From Thioglobus_B sp964566765 (lineage in GTDB: Bacteria > Pseudomonadota > Gammaproteobacteria > PS1 > Pseudothioglobaceae), in contig CAZMJI010000014.1 in the NCBI GenBank assembly GCA_964566765.1, positions 1-21,219 on the forward strand: a stretch of 21,219 nt of DNA, in the 5' to 3' direction. A model generated the notes under the pieces. The model was not told where the DNA came from. It searched no databases and was given only the letters and a program-made list of their open reading frames with translations. The first letter of the stretch is position 1. Every line of letters begins with the position of its first letter. A program made the translations under genes and the position numbers. Shown piece by piece: positions 7,542 to 14,357 of this stretch.

Positions 7542-8142
7542 TCGCGAATTATTGGTGGGCGGTGCCGAGCAAATGGGTTTGCACCTAAGTGAGACCCAAG
7601 CTGACCAGCTGTTGGATTATTTGGCGCTGATTCTGAAGTGGAATAAAACCTATAATCTAAGCGCCATCAGGGATGTGGAAGAAGGGGTGAAAAAACACCT
7701 AATTGACAGTCTATCGATCATCGAGCACCTGGGTGACGAGCCTTTATTAGATGTGGGCGCTGGCGCCGGTCTACCGGGTTTGGTGATCGGTATTATGCGA
7801 CCTGAGTTATCGGTGAGCGTACTAGACAGTGTGGGCAAAAAATGCCGCTTTATGCAGTTTGCCAAAACCCAGCTGCAGCTAGACAATGTCAGCGTGATCA
7901 ATGCACGTGTTGAGGACTACCAAGCCGCAGATTGCTTCGGCCAAATCACCTCCAGAGCGTTTGCACAGATTGACAAAACATTGGCGCTAACCAAACATCT
8001 GCTGTGTGATAATGGCAGCTACTTATTAATGAAAGGCGATCATTTTGAGTTGGAAGTGCCGGCGCAGCTTGAAGTATCGGTGATCTCAACCCCGGTACCC
8101 TATGTGTCGGATAAACGCGTTTTATTAAAGATTCATCCTTAA
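7534..8142 (+). CDS. rsmG: 16S rRNA (guanine527-N7)-methyltransferase RsmG (GidB)
   Basis: RsmG methylates N7 of G527 in 16S rRNA using S-adenosylmethionine. Its loss is known to give low-level streptomycin resistance in other bacteria. The product has 202 residues (E. coli 207). LKWNKTYNLSAIRD (34-47) is the family N-terminal block. DVGAGAGLPG (73-82) is the SAM-binding loop, followed by VLDSVGKKCRFMQF, which contacts the adenine, and SRAF. The ATG at 7534 overlaps the end of mnmG (stop 7539-7541), which implies translational coupling. The next gene starts two bases after its stop. Confidence 0.95.
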   Translation: MDSRELLVGGAEQMGLHLSETQADQLLDYLALILKWNKTYNLSAIRDVEEGVKKHLIDSLSIIEHLGDEPLLDVGAGAGLPGLVIGIMRPELSVSVLDSVGKKCRFMQFAKTQLQLDNVSVINARVEDYQAADCFGQITSRAFAQIDKTLALTKHLLCDNGSYLLMKGDHFELEVPAQLEVSVISTPVPYVSDKRVLLKIHP

Positions 8143-8144
8143 TT

Positions 8145-8900
8145 ATGCTAAAGAAACTCTTATCACTCATCGTATTATTGGCTGTCTTAGCGCTCCTTAG
8201 TGCAGACCGACTACTGCAAAGACACTTGCAGTCTCATGCCACGCAGACACTCAATACCCCTGTGAGCATTGGCGATGTCAGCATGGACTTATTACAGGCA
8301 GATCTAAGGCTTGATTTTGTCAAAGTGGACAACTTGCCTGGCTTTAAAAAACCACATCTGGCTACTTTAGACCACATGACCTTGAATGTTGGCGGCGTAG
8401 ACTCACAGTTGTTGTTGATCGAGCGCCTGATTTTTGATGGGGTCACTTTCTATTTAGAACAAAAGCAAAACCGGGTGAATTTAATTCAGTGGTTTCAACA
8501 GCTAGAAGGCGCCCAGAGCGCAGCACCAAGCCAGGGGGCTGGCCATAGTCGCACCACACAGCAACAGTCATCTGCTTATCGTGTGGCGATTAAGCAATTG
8601 GCATTTGTGAACACACAGATCTCTGTGGATAGCGAGTTCTTGGTGGATACCGTGGTGGTACCAGATACGCTTATTCAGGATTTTGGCGGCACGCAAGGGG
8701 TGGAAGCTCAGCAGTTGGGCGCCGAGCTCTCTCGGGTGATTCTATCCAGAGCGCAAAAAGTACTAGAAGAGCGTGGTCTGCGCTTTGCTGAGGATCAGAT
8801 TAAGGCCAGTCTACGCAAGCAATTGGAAAAAGAGCTGGATGGCTTAGAAGGTCAGCTGGGCGACAAGGCCAAAGATTTATTCAAGAAATTGGGACTATAG
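8145..8900 (+). CDS. Small AsmA/DUF748-like membrane-anchored protein
   Basis: I recognise only a family resemblance. Residues 5-20 form one hydrophobic signal anchor, so the bulk should be periplasmic. Residues about 38-115 follow the pattern of AsmA and DUF748 N-terminal modules: VSIGDVSMDLLQADLRL, a DNLPGFKKP turn (compare NPPGF in the family), LNVGGVDSQLL, IERLIFDGV and NRVNLIQW. Residues about 123-142 are a low-complexity Gln/Ser linker. The C-terminal 55 residues are charged and amphipathic, probably helical. AsmA-type proteins are linked to phospholipid transport between membranes and outer-membrane assembly, but most are far longer. At 251 residues this would be a single-module version. 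It sits between rsmG and tatD with gaps of 2 and 1 bases, so it is surely expressed with them. Function is unknown. Confidence 0.6.
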   Translation: MLKKLLSLIVLLAVLALLSADRLLQRHLQSHATQTLNTPVSIGDVSMDLLQADLRLDFVKVDNLPGFKKPHLATLDHMTLNVGGVDSQLLLIERLIFDGVTFYLEQKQNRVNLIQWFQQLEGAQSAAPSQGAGHSRTTQQQSSAYRVAIKQLAFVNTQISVDSEFLVDTVVVPDTLIQDFGGTQGVEAQQLGAELSRVILSRAQKVLEERGLRFAEDQIKASLRKQLEKELDGLEGQLGDKAKDLFKKLGL

Positions 8901-8901
8901 T

Positions 8902-9672
8902 ATGCATATTGTTGACTCACATTGTCACCTAGATCACATTGATCTTGAGCACTTTGGTGGCTCAATGGACTCGCTATTGGCACACGCCAATGAGATGCAG
9001 GTCAAGCAATTCTTATGCGTTTGTCTGGATGTGGAGCATCAGCAAACGGTGGTCTCCTTAGCGCACCAATATGACTCAGTTTATGCCTCGGTTGGTGTAC
9101 ACCCAACCCACCAAGAGGGGCATGAGCCCAGTGTCGAAGAGCTGGTGAAACTGGCAGATCAGCCCAAGGTGATTGCCATTGGTGAGACTGGCTTGGATTA
9201 TTTTCACATTGATAAGGACACGGCTGACTGGCAACGAGAGCGCTTTAGACGCCATATTGAAGCGGCCAAACAAACCCAGCTGCCACTGATTATTCATACG
9301 CGTGATGCCAAAGCGGATACCATCGCCATTTTGCAAGAAGAGCAGGCTGAGCCAGGTGTGATGCACTGCTTTGTGGAAGACTGGGCAACTGCCAAGGCAG
9401 CCCTGGATCTGGGCTTTTACATTTCCTTCTCAGGCGTGCTAACGTTTAAAAGCGCTGCTGAGCTTAGAGAGGTGGCAAAAAAGGTGCCGTTGGATCGCTT
9501 GTTGGTAGAGACCGATGCACCGTATTTAACACCAGTGCCTTATCGAGGCAAAACCAATTCACCGGCCTATACCTATTACGTGGCCGAGAAATTGGCCGAG
9601 GTACGCGGCGAGTCGATTGAGTCGATTGCCGAGGCGACGACCAATAACTTTAATCGTTTGTTCAAACTCTAG
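8902..9672 (+). CDS. TatD-family metal-dependent DNase (YcfH-like)
   Basis: TatD-family proteins are cytoplasmic TIM-barrel hydrolases. Characterised members are Mg-dependent 3'-5' exonucleases, and YcfH is a close paralogue whose role is less clear. The 256-residue product has the metal ligands His7 and His9 in DSHCHLD (5-11), Glu95 in IGETGLDYF, His132 in IIHTRDA, His155 in MHCF and Asp205 in VETDAPYL. The end NSPAYTYYVAEKLAEVRGES is typical of the YcfH/TatD group. The start is one base after the stop of the AsmA-like gene, and rluC begins 7 bases after its stop. In E. coli ycfH lies next to holB and tmk, but here it lies with RNA-modification genes. The family is certain. Which paralogue it is remains open, so no symbol is given. 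Confidence 0.92.
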   Translation: MHIVDSHCHLDHIDLEHFGGSMDSLLAHANEMQVKQFLCVCLDVEHQQTVVSLAHQYDSVYASVGVHPTHQEGHEPSVEELVKLADQPKVIAIGETGLDYFHIDKDTADWQRERFRRHIEAAKQTQLPLIIHTRDAKADTIAILQEEQAEPGVMHCFVEDWATAKAALDLGFYISFSGVLTFKSAAELREVAKKVPLDRLLVETDAPYLTPVPYRGKTNSPAYTYYVAEKLAEVRGESIESIAEATTNNFNRLFKL

Positions 9673-9679
9673 AGCGACG

Positions 9680-10591
9680 ATGGCGGTTAAGTTTCACACC
9701 ATTGATGAAGCCGCCCAGGGTCAGCGCCTGGATAATTATTTGCTAAAGCATCTCAAAGGGGTGCCTAAGTCGCACATCTACCGGGTGATTCGCAAGGGCG
9801 AAGTGCGGGTTAATAAGGGCCGTAAAAAGTCAGATTACAAGTTGAAAATTGGCGACATCGTACGCATTCCGCCCATTCGCACGGCAGAACAAACCCCAAC
9901 CAAAGTATCGGATTCACTCTCGCAGTTATTGCAAGATGCCATTTTATTTGAAGACAAAGGCCTATTGGCGATTAACAAGCCCAGCGGTTTGGCGGTGCAT
10001 GGCGGTAGTGGCATTAATACCGGTGCGATTGAGGCACTTAGGGTGCTTTACAATCAGCCACTAGAGTTAGTACATCGTTTGGATCGGGCCACCTCGGGCG
10101 TGCTGCTGATTGCCAAGAAGCGATCGGTGTTAAAAGACCTGCACGAGCAACTCAGCACGCATCAAATGGAAAAGCGTTATACCGCTTTGGTGCAACACAC
10201 TTGGCGCAAAAAACGCCATACCATCGATGCACCACTGGCGCAAAACTCTCGAGCTGTGGTGGTGGACAACCAAGGCAAACCCTCGGTCAGTCATTTTCAA
10301 CCACTGAAGAATTTTGACCAGGCAGACTTTAGTGCGTCATTGGTGGAGGTGTTGATTGAGACTGGGCGCATGCATCAGATTCGTGCACATGCCAAATATG
10401 CCGGCCATCCGTTGGCGGGCGATGATAAATATGGCGATACTGACTTTAATCAACAAGCACAGGACAAGGGCCTGAACCGTTTGTTTTTGCACGCCCACCA
10501 ACTCACCTTTAGCAATCCCAGCAGTGGTGAACTACAGACCATCAAGGCGCCACTCTCTAAGGAATTGCAAGACTTTTTGGAGCGTCTATGA
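9680..10591 (+). CDS. rluC: 23S rRNA pseudouridine synthase RluC
   Basis: RluC converts U955, U2504 and U2580 (E. coli numbering) of 23S rRNA to pseudouridine near the peptidyl transferase centre. The product has 303 residues (E. coli 319). An S4 RNA-binding domain begins with GQRLDNYLLKHLKGVPKSHI, then RKGEVRVNKGRKK and GDIVRIPP, which match RluC better than RluD. HRLDRATSG (132-140) carries the catalytic Asp135, followed by TGRMHQIRAHAKYAGHP. I chose the ATG at 9680, giving AVKFHTIDEAAQGQRLD. An in-frame upstream ATG at 9617 lies inside tatD and would add 21 unrelated residues. The stop overlaps the ubiA start by 4 bases (ATGA). Confidence 0.94.
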   Translation: MAVKFHTIDEAAQGQRLDNYLLKHLKGVPKSHIYRVIRKGEVRVNKGRKKSDYKLKIGDIVRIPPIRTAEQTPTKVSDSLSQLLQDAILFEDKGLLAINKPSGLAVHGGSGINTGAIEALRVLYNQPLELVHRLDRATSGVLLIAKKRSVLKDLHEQLSTHQMEKRYTALVQHTWRKKRHTIDAPLAQNSRAVVVDNQGKPSVSHFQPLKNFDQADFSASLVEVLIETGRMHQIRAHAKYAGHPLAGDDKYGDTDFNQQAQDKGLNRLFLHAHQLTFSNPSSGELQTIKAPLSKELQDFLERL

Positions 10592-11430
10592 ATGTGTATT
10601 TTCGCCTAATGCGTCTGGATCGACCGATTGGCATTTACCTGCTATTATGGCCAACACTCTGGGCCTTATTTTTGGCCGCAGATGGCTGGCCACGCCTAGA
10701 GCTGCTGTTGATTTTTACCCTGGGCGTAGTGCTGATGCGCTCGGCCGGTTGTGTGATTAATGATTATGCCGACCGAGAGATTGATAAGCATGTTGAACGC
10801 ACTGCACTCAGACCCATTACCGCCGGTGAAATTAGCCCGGGCTCGGCACTAAAGCTATTTGCAGGCCTGGTTGTGGTGGCGTTTTTATTGGTGCTGATGA
10901 CCAATTGGCTGACCATTCAATTGTCATTTGTAGCGGCCTTTTTGGCCACCTTGTATCCTTTTACCAAGCGTTGGACGCATCTGCCACAGTTTGTCCTGGG
11001 TTTGGCCTTTGCCATGAGTGTACCCATGGCCTTTAGTGCGACCAGCAATACGCTGCAGGCGGAGACTCTTTGGGTATTTGCTGCCACGGTGGTTTGGACG
11101 GTGATTTATGACACCATGTATGCCATGGCCGACCGAGAAGAAGACTTGGCCATTGGGGTGAAATCAACCGCAGTACTATTTGCCCAATATGATCGTTGGA
11201 TTATTGGAATATTGCAGATTATTTTGGTATTTTTGCTAATAAATATCGGAAAATCCTTTAATTTGTCACAAATTTACGATATTTCGGTACTATTTTCGGC
11301 CATTTTGATGATTTATCATCAGTTTTTAATTAAAAATAGGGAAAAAACCGCCTGTTTTAAGGCATTTTTGCACAACCATTACCTGGGCATGGTGATCTTT
11401 TTGGGCATTGCTTTATCGGTGCTACTCTAA
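10588..11430 (+). CDS. ubiA: 4-hydroxybenzoate polyprenyltransferase UbiA
   Basis: UbiA is an integral inner-membrane enzyme that attaches the polyprenyl tail to 4-hydroxybenzoate, the second step of ubiquinone synthesis. The product has 280 residues (E. coli 290) with about eight or nine hydrophobic segments. The first Asp-rich motif NDYADREID is at 58-66. The second is YDTMYAMADREED (174-186). Both bind Mg-diphosphate. KSTAVLF and NREKTACFKAFLHNHYLG agree with E. coli UbiA to the end. ubiC, often its partner, is not adjacent, so the chorismate lyase must be elsewhere. The gene is coupled to rluC by an ATGA overlap. Its 3' part (11221-11340) drops to 25% GC although the protein stays recognisable. 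Confidence 0.95.
   Translation: MNVYFRLMRLDRPIGIYLLLWPTLWALFLAADGWPRLELLLIFTLGVVLMRSAGCVINDYADREIDKHVERTALRPITAGEISPGSALKLFAGLVVVAFLLVLMTNWLTIQLSFVAAFLATLYPFTKRWTHLPQFVLGLAFAMSVPMAFSATSNTLQAETLWVFAATVVWTVIYDTMYAMADREEDLAIGVKSTAVLFAQYDRWIIGILQIILVFLLINIGKSFNLSQIYDISVLFSAILMIYHQFLIKNREKTACFKAFLHNHYLGMVIFLGIALSVLL
11221..11340. other. AT-rich island within ubiA
   Basis: By direct count 30 of these 120 bases are G or C (25%), against roughly half in the surrounding genes. It encodes residues about 212-251 of UbiA, a pair of late membrane segments and their link. The frame is intact and the protein still aligns by eye to E. coli UbiA across it. The composition is driven by Ile, Phe, Lys and Asn codons such as ATT, TTT, AAA and AAT. 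It could be recombined DNA or just a weakly conserved membrane region. Confidence 0.8.
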
Positions 11431-11456
11431 GCCTTGCAGCTAGAACAGCAGTCAAT

Positions 11457-11484
11457 AAAAAACCCGCCGGATGGCGGGTTTTTT
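11457..11484. terminator. Bidirectional terminator between ubiA and dapD
   Basis: AAAAAACCCGCC (11457-11468) pairs perfectly with GGCGGGTTTTTT (11473-11484) around GGAT, giving a 12-base-pair stem. It has a T6 tract on each strand and lies between the convergent stops of ubiA (11430) and dapD (11505), so it can end both transcripts. Confidence 0.93.
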
Positions 11485-11504
11485 GATGCAGTCTCGGTAA
11501 AGGC

Positions 11505-12320
11505 TTAGATGCCGCGAAGCAGCTCGTTAATACCAACCTTAGACAAGGTCTTGCTGTCTACTTGCTTAACAATAACCGCGCAGTAGAGCGAGTAAGAGCC
11601 ATCCTTTGATGGTAGGTTGCCCGATACCACAACCGAACCTGCTGGAATGCGACCATAGCTAATCTCGCCAGTTTCGCGATTGAAAATACGCGTTGATTGG
11701 CCGATGTACACACCCATGGAGATGACCGAGCCTTCTTCGACTACCACGCCTTCTACCACTTCCGAGCGAGCACCAATAAAGCAGTTGTCTTCAATGATGG
11801 TTGGCGAAGCCTGTAGTGGTTCTAACACGCCACCAATGCCTACACCACCAGACAGGTGAACGTTTTTACCAATTTGCGCGCAAGAGCCAACCGTGGCCCA
11901 AGTGTCAACCATGGTGCCTGAATCGACATAAGCACCAATGTTAACGTAAGATGGCATCAGTACTGTGTCTGGCGCCACGTATGAACCGCGACGTGCAGTG
12001 GCTGGTGGTACCACGCGTACGCCACTGGCTTTGAATTCTTCTGCACTCATGTCGGCAAACTTTGAAGGTACTTTGTCGTAGTATTGAGTAAAGCCGCCAG
12101 ACATAGGCTGGTTGTCTTCTAGACGAAACGACAACAGCACGGCCTTTTTTAGCCACTCATTTACCACCCAGTCACCCACACCGCGTCGCTCAGCCACACG
12201 CGCCTGACCTGAATCTAGTAGATGGATGGCCTCAGCCACGGCTTGTTTGACTTCAGCGCTGGCATTTTGTGGCGTTAGGTTGGCTCTGTCTTCAAAAGCT
12301 TGTTCAATAATCTCTTTCAT
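11505..12320 (-). CDS. dapD: Tetrahydrodipicolinate N-succinyltransferase DapD
   Basis: DapD transfers succinate from succinyl-CoA to tetrahydrodipicolinate in the succinylase branch of lysine and meso-diaminopimelate synthesis, in the cytoplasm. The product has 271 residues (E. coli 274), beginning MKEIIEQAFEDRANLT. WLKKAVLLSFR is the N-terminal block. The left-handed beta-helix part contains VLMPSYVNIGAYVD, DTWATVGSCAQIGKNVHLSG and EDNCFIGARSEVVEG, and it ends GKVGINELL-like (SKVGINELLRGI). An in-frame ATG at 12350 would add 10 residues, but it overlaps the -10 element and would barely be transcribed, so 12320 is preferred. No Shine-Dalgarno precedes it. It is a single-gene unit, convergent with ubiA and divergent from ccoG. 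Confidence 0.95.
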   Translation of the reverse strand: MKEIIEQAFEDRANLTPQNASAEVKQAVAEAIHLLDSGQARVAERRGVGDWVVNEWLKKAVLLSFRLEDNQPMSGGFTQYYDKVPSKFADMSAEEFKASGVRVVPPATARRGSYVAPDTVLMPSYVNIGAYVDSGTMVDTWATVGSCAQIGKNVHLSGGVGIGGVLEPLQASPTIIEDNCFIGARSEVVEGVVVEEGSVISMGVYIGQSTRIFNRETGEISYGRIPAGSVVVSGNLPSKDGSYSLYCAVIVKQVDSKTLSKVGINELLRGI

Positions 12321-12348
12321 GATGGATGTCTGTTGAAAAAAAGCGCTC

Positions 12349-12357
12349 ATTATATCA
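12349..12357 (-). promoter_or_regulatory. Extended -10 promoter element of dapD
   Basis: On the minus strand the sequence reads TGATATAAT, a perfect TGn-TATAAT extended -10. No good -35 hexamer lies 16-18 bases upstream, as is common for extended -10 promoters. Transcription should start near 12342, giving a leader of about 20 bases before the ATG at 12320. Confidence 0.65.
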
Positions 12358-12375
12358 GAGAAAAGACCCTGATAT
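12352..12375. promoter_or_regulatory. Inverted repeat over the dapD core promoter, candidate operator
   Basis: ATATCAG (12352-12358) is repeated in inverted order as CTGATAT (12369-12375) with a 10-base spacer, the arm centres being 17 bases apart. One arm overlaps the dapD extended -10 and the other falls where the -35 contact would be. A dimeric repressor bound here would block the promoter. No known consensus was recognised. Confidence 0.4.
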
Positions 12376-12400
12376 CTATGGTGCTTTAGCGCCTATGAAC

Positions 12401-12414
12401 TTGATGCCGGTCAA
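12401..12414. promoter_or_regulatory. FNR/ANR-type binding site upstream of ccoG
   Basis: TTGATGCCGGTCAA matches the FNR consensus TTGAT-N4-ATCAA at 9 of 10 fixed positions. Its centre (12407.5) lies 41.5 bases before a start predicted near 12449 from the ccoG -10, the classic class II activator position. cbb3 oxidase genes and their assembly factors are commonly under FNR or ANR control, so induction at low oxygen is expected. Confidence 0.7.
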
Positions 12415-12422
12415 GAAAAAAA

Positions 12423-12432
12423 CAAACGTTTG
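12423..12432. promoter_or_regulatory. Ten-base perfect palindrome in the ccoG promoter
   Basis: CAAACGTTTG is a perfect palindrome placed between the FNR-type box and the ccoG -10, about 17 to 26 bases before the predicted start. A second regulator could bind there and block RNA polymerase. A chance palindrome of this length is also possible. Confidence 0.3.
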
Positions 12433-12433
12433 A

Positions 12434-12442
12434 TGGTATGAT
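12434..12442 (+). promoter_or_regulatory. Extended -10 element of ccoG
   Basis: TGGTATGAT reads as TGn-TATGAT, an extended -10 with one mismatch. The hexamer 17 bases upstream (AAGAAA) is not a -35, consistent with an activator-dependent promoter. The predicted start near 12449 gives a leader of about 30 bases before the ATG at 12479. Confidence 0.6.
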
Positions 12443-12478
12443 GTTGGCATCTTAAATTCATACCACAACGGACCATTT

Positions 12479-13876
12479 ATGACGGATAAAAACATACAAG
12501 TTGAAAACCTTTACGAAGAAGGTGAGCAATGGGTGCAAAACCTAGGCGAAAAAACCGTACATGCCAAGCGCATGGGTGGCAAATTCCGTAATATTAAATG
12601 GATCACCATGGCGGTTTGGGCGCCGTTTTTCTTACTGCCGTATCTGACTTGGAATGGCAAGCAAGCGGTTTTATTTGATGTGGAGAATCGTCAATACCAC
12701 TTGTTTGATGCCACCATCTTCCCGCAAGATATTTGGATGTTGACCATGGTGTTGTTGTTCTTGGCCATTTTGTTGGCAGCCATGACTGCGGTGGCCGGCC
12801 GTGTTTTTTGTGGTTATTTTTGTTTCCAGACGGTTTGGACTGATATTTACACCTTTATTGAAGATAAGATTGAAGGTGCGCCAGCCAAACGACGCAAGCT
12901 AGAGACTGCCCCTTGGGGGGTGAAAAAGCTGGGCATTAAACTGCTTAAACATCTGCTATGGATTGCGGTGGCGCTATTATCGGGTATCACCTGGATGCTG
13001 TACTTTGACGTGACCTGGGCAGATTACTTTAGCGGCAATCTCACCTCAACCACGGTTGGCATCACGCTGGCAATTGCCTTAGGTGCGTATGTGTTTGCCG
13101 GCTTTATGCGTGAGCAAACCTGTCTTTGGATCTGTCCTTATGCACGTATCCAAGGTGCAATGACCGACAAGCAAACCATCCTGCCAACCTATGATTTTTA
13201 CCGTGGCGAGCCACGCGGCAAGCTGAAAAAAGGCAAGCAAATTGAAGGCAATGGCGATTGTATTGATTGTAACCAGTGTGTGACGGTTTGCCCAACGGGT
13301 GTGGATATTCGTCAGGGTCAAGAATACGGTTGTATCACTTGCGGCCTGTGTATCGACGCCTGTGATGCGGTGATGAAGAAGATTAAAAAACCGATTGGCC
13401 TGATTCGTTATACCTCGTTGGATGAAATGAAATTCAACAAGCCGTTGCGCGCATTGTATAAGCGCCCAAGGGTGATTATCTATTCAACCATTTTGCTGGC
13501 GTCACTGGCGGTCTTAGCCAACGGCTTGATGAGCTTGGCGCCAATGGATCTTAAGGTGTTGCATGAGCGTCAACCGCTGTTTGTACAGCTATCAGACGGC
13601 TCTATTCGCAACAAGTACGAACTCAAGGTGCTGAATAAGACCAAGGCAACCATGCCAGTCTCGATTACCGTGAACAGCAAGATTAAAAACTTAAGCGTGC
13701 AAGAAGGCTTGGACAACATCCTGGTGCCAGTGGGTAATGTGAAATCGATCTTTGTTTATTTGACGGCGTATGAGTCTGATGTGGGTAATAATAACGAGGT
13801 GGTATTTGTGGTTAAAGGCTCAAGTTCGGTGCTAGAATATGAGTCTACTTTCTTTACGCCTAAGAGCATGAGATAA
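12479..13876 (+). CDS. ccoG: cbb3 oxidase assembly protein CcoG (FixG/RdxA), iron-sulfur membrane protein
   Basis: CcoG is an inner-membrane protein with two [4Fe-4S] clusters, needed for cbb3-type cytochrome oxidase assembly. It has been linked to reduction of Cu(II) for the oxidase. The product has 465 residues. Hydrophobic segments lie near 41-58, 85-106, 159-177, 193-212 and 332-352. CGYFCFQTVWTD (111-122) and CLWICPYARIQGAM are family blocks. Ferredoxin-like cysteines are at 261, 264, 267, 271 and at 285, 288, 291, 295. The last 110 or so residues form the Ig-like FixG C-terminal domain. The promoter carries an FNR-type site. fixH follows after 3 bases. The usual neighbours ccoNOP, ccoI and ccoS are absent, so the oxidase must be elsewhere, if present. 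Confidence 0.95.
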   Translation: MTDKNIQVENLYEEGEQWVQNLGEKTVHAKRMGGKFRNIKWITMAVWAPFFLLPYLTWNGKQAVLFDVENRQYHLFDATIFPQDIWMLTMVLLFLAILLAAMTAVAGRVFCGYFCFQTVWTDIYTFIEDKIEGAPAKRRKLETAPWGVKKLGIKLLKHLLWIAVALLSGITWMLYFDVTWADYFSGNLTSTTVGITLAIALGAYVFAGFMREQTCLWICPYARIQGAMTDKQTILPTYDFYRGEPRGKLKKGKQIEGNGDCIDCNQCVTVCPTGVDIRQGQEYGCITCGLCIDACDAVMKKIKKPIGLIRYTSLDEMKFNKPLRALYKRPRVIIYSTILLASLAVLANGLMSLAPMDLKVLHERQPLFVQLSDGSIRNKYELKVLNKTKATMPVSITVNSKIKNLSVQEGLDNILVPVGNVKSIFVYLTAYESDVGNNNEVVFVVKGSSSVLEYESTFFTPKSMR

Positions 13877-13879
13877 GCC

Positions 13880-14356
13880 ATGAGCATGCACAAATCACCG
13901 ACCATGGTGGTCGGCCTGACCCTGTTTTTCATTCTGGTAGCCGCCACCATTTATCGCATCAATACCGCCTTGGAGACGCATCCAGGACTGGTGGTTGACG
14001 ATGCTTATGCCAGTGGTGAGAGTTATGGCGACACCTTGGCAAACAAAAAGCAGTTGGCCGCTCAGGGCTACCAATTGGGTCTTAAAACACCAGCAGTAGC
14101 GACCCACAACGTCGTGCAAGCATACCAAGCACGTGCCACACAGCGTGGACAGGGTATTGAAGGCGCCAATGCCACGCTTTATTTGTATCGTCCGCTAGAG
14201 CAAGTGCACGATTACTCGGTACCCATGATTGCCCAAGGTAATGGCGTGTATGCTGCAGAGGTGACACTGCCACTCAAAGGCCGTTGGGATGTGGTGGTTG
14301 AGGTGACCAAGGGCGACTACTTGCAGCGCGCTTCAAAGAAACTCTTTGCCCAATAA
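13880..14356 (+). CDS. fixH: FixH/CcoH-family protein
   Basis: FixH (CcoH) is a small single-pass membrane protein that assists or stabilises cbb3 oxidase assembly. The product has 158 residues. Residues 9-25 form the N-terminal membrane segment. GLVVDDAYASGESYGDTLA (36-54) corresponds to the conserved VVDDYYK-like block just outside the membrane. The periplasmic beta-rich domain ends with LPLKGRWDVVVEV, the GRW motif typical of FixH. The start is 3 bases after the ccoG stop, and a second ATG two codons on is an alternative. Its stop is one base from the stop of the convergent znuC, and no terminator is visible there. Confidence 0.88.
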   Translation: MSMHKSPTMVVGLTLFFILVAATIYRINTALETHPGLVVDDAYASGESYGDTLANKKQLAAQGYQLGLKTPAVATHNVVQAYQARATQRGQGIEGANATLYLYRPLEQVHDYSVPMIAQGNGVYAAEVTLPLKGRWDVVVEVTKGDYLQRASKKLFAQ

Positions 14357-14357
14357 G

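Noticed and set aside
9611..9634. Short tandem repeat GAGTCGATT near the end of tatD
   Set aside because: It is only two copies inside a coding region (SIESIAE) and is explained by protein sequence.
9617..9679. Upstream start for rluC
   Set aside because: It lies inside the 3' end of tatD and adds residues unlike any RluC. ATG 9680 gives the normal N-terminus.
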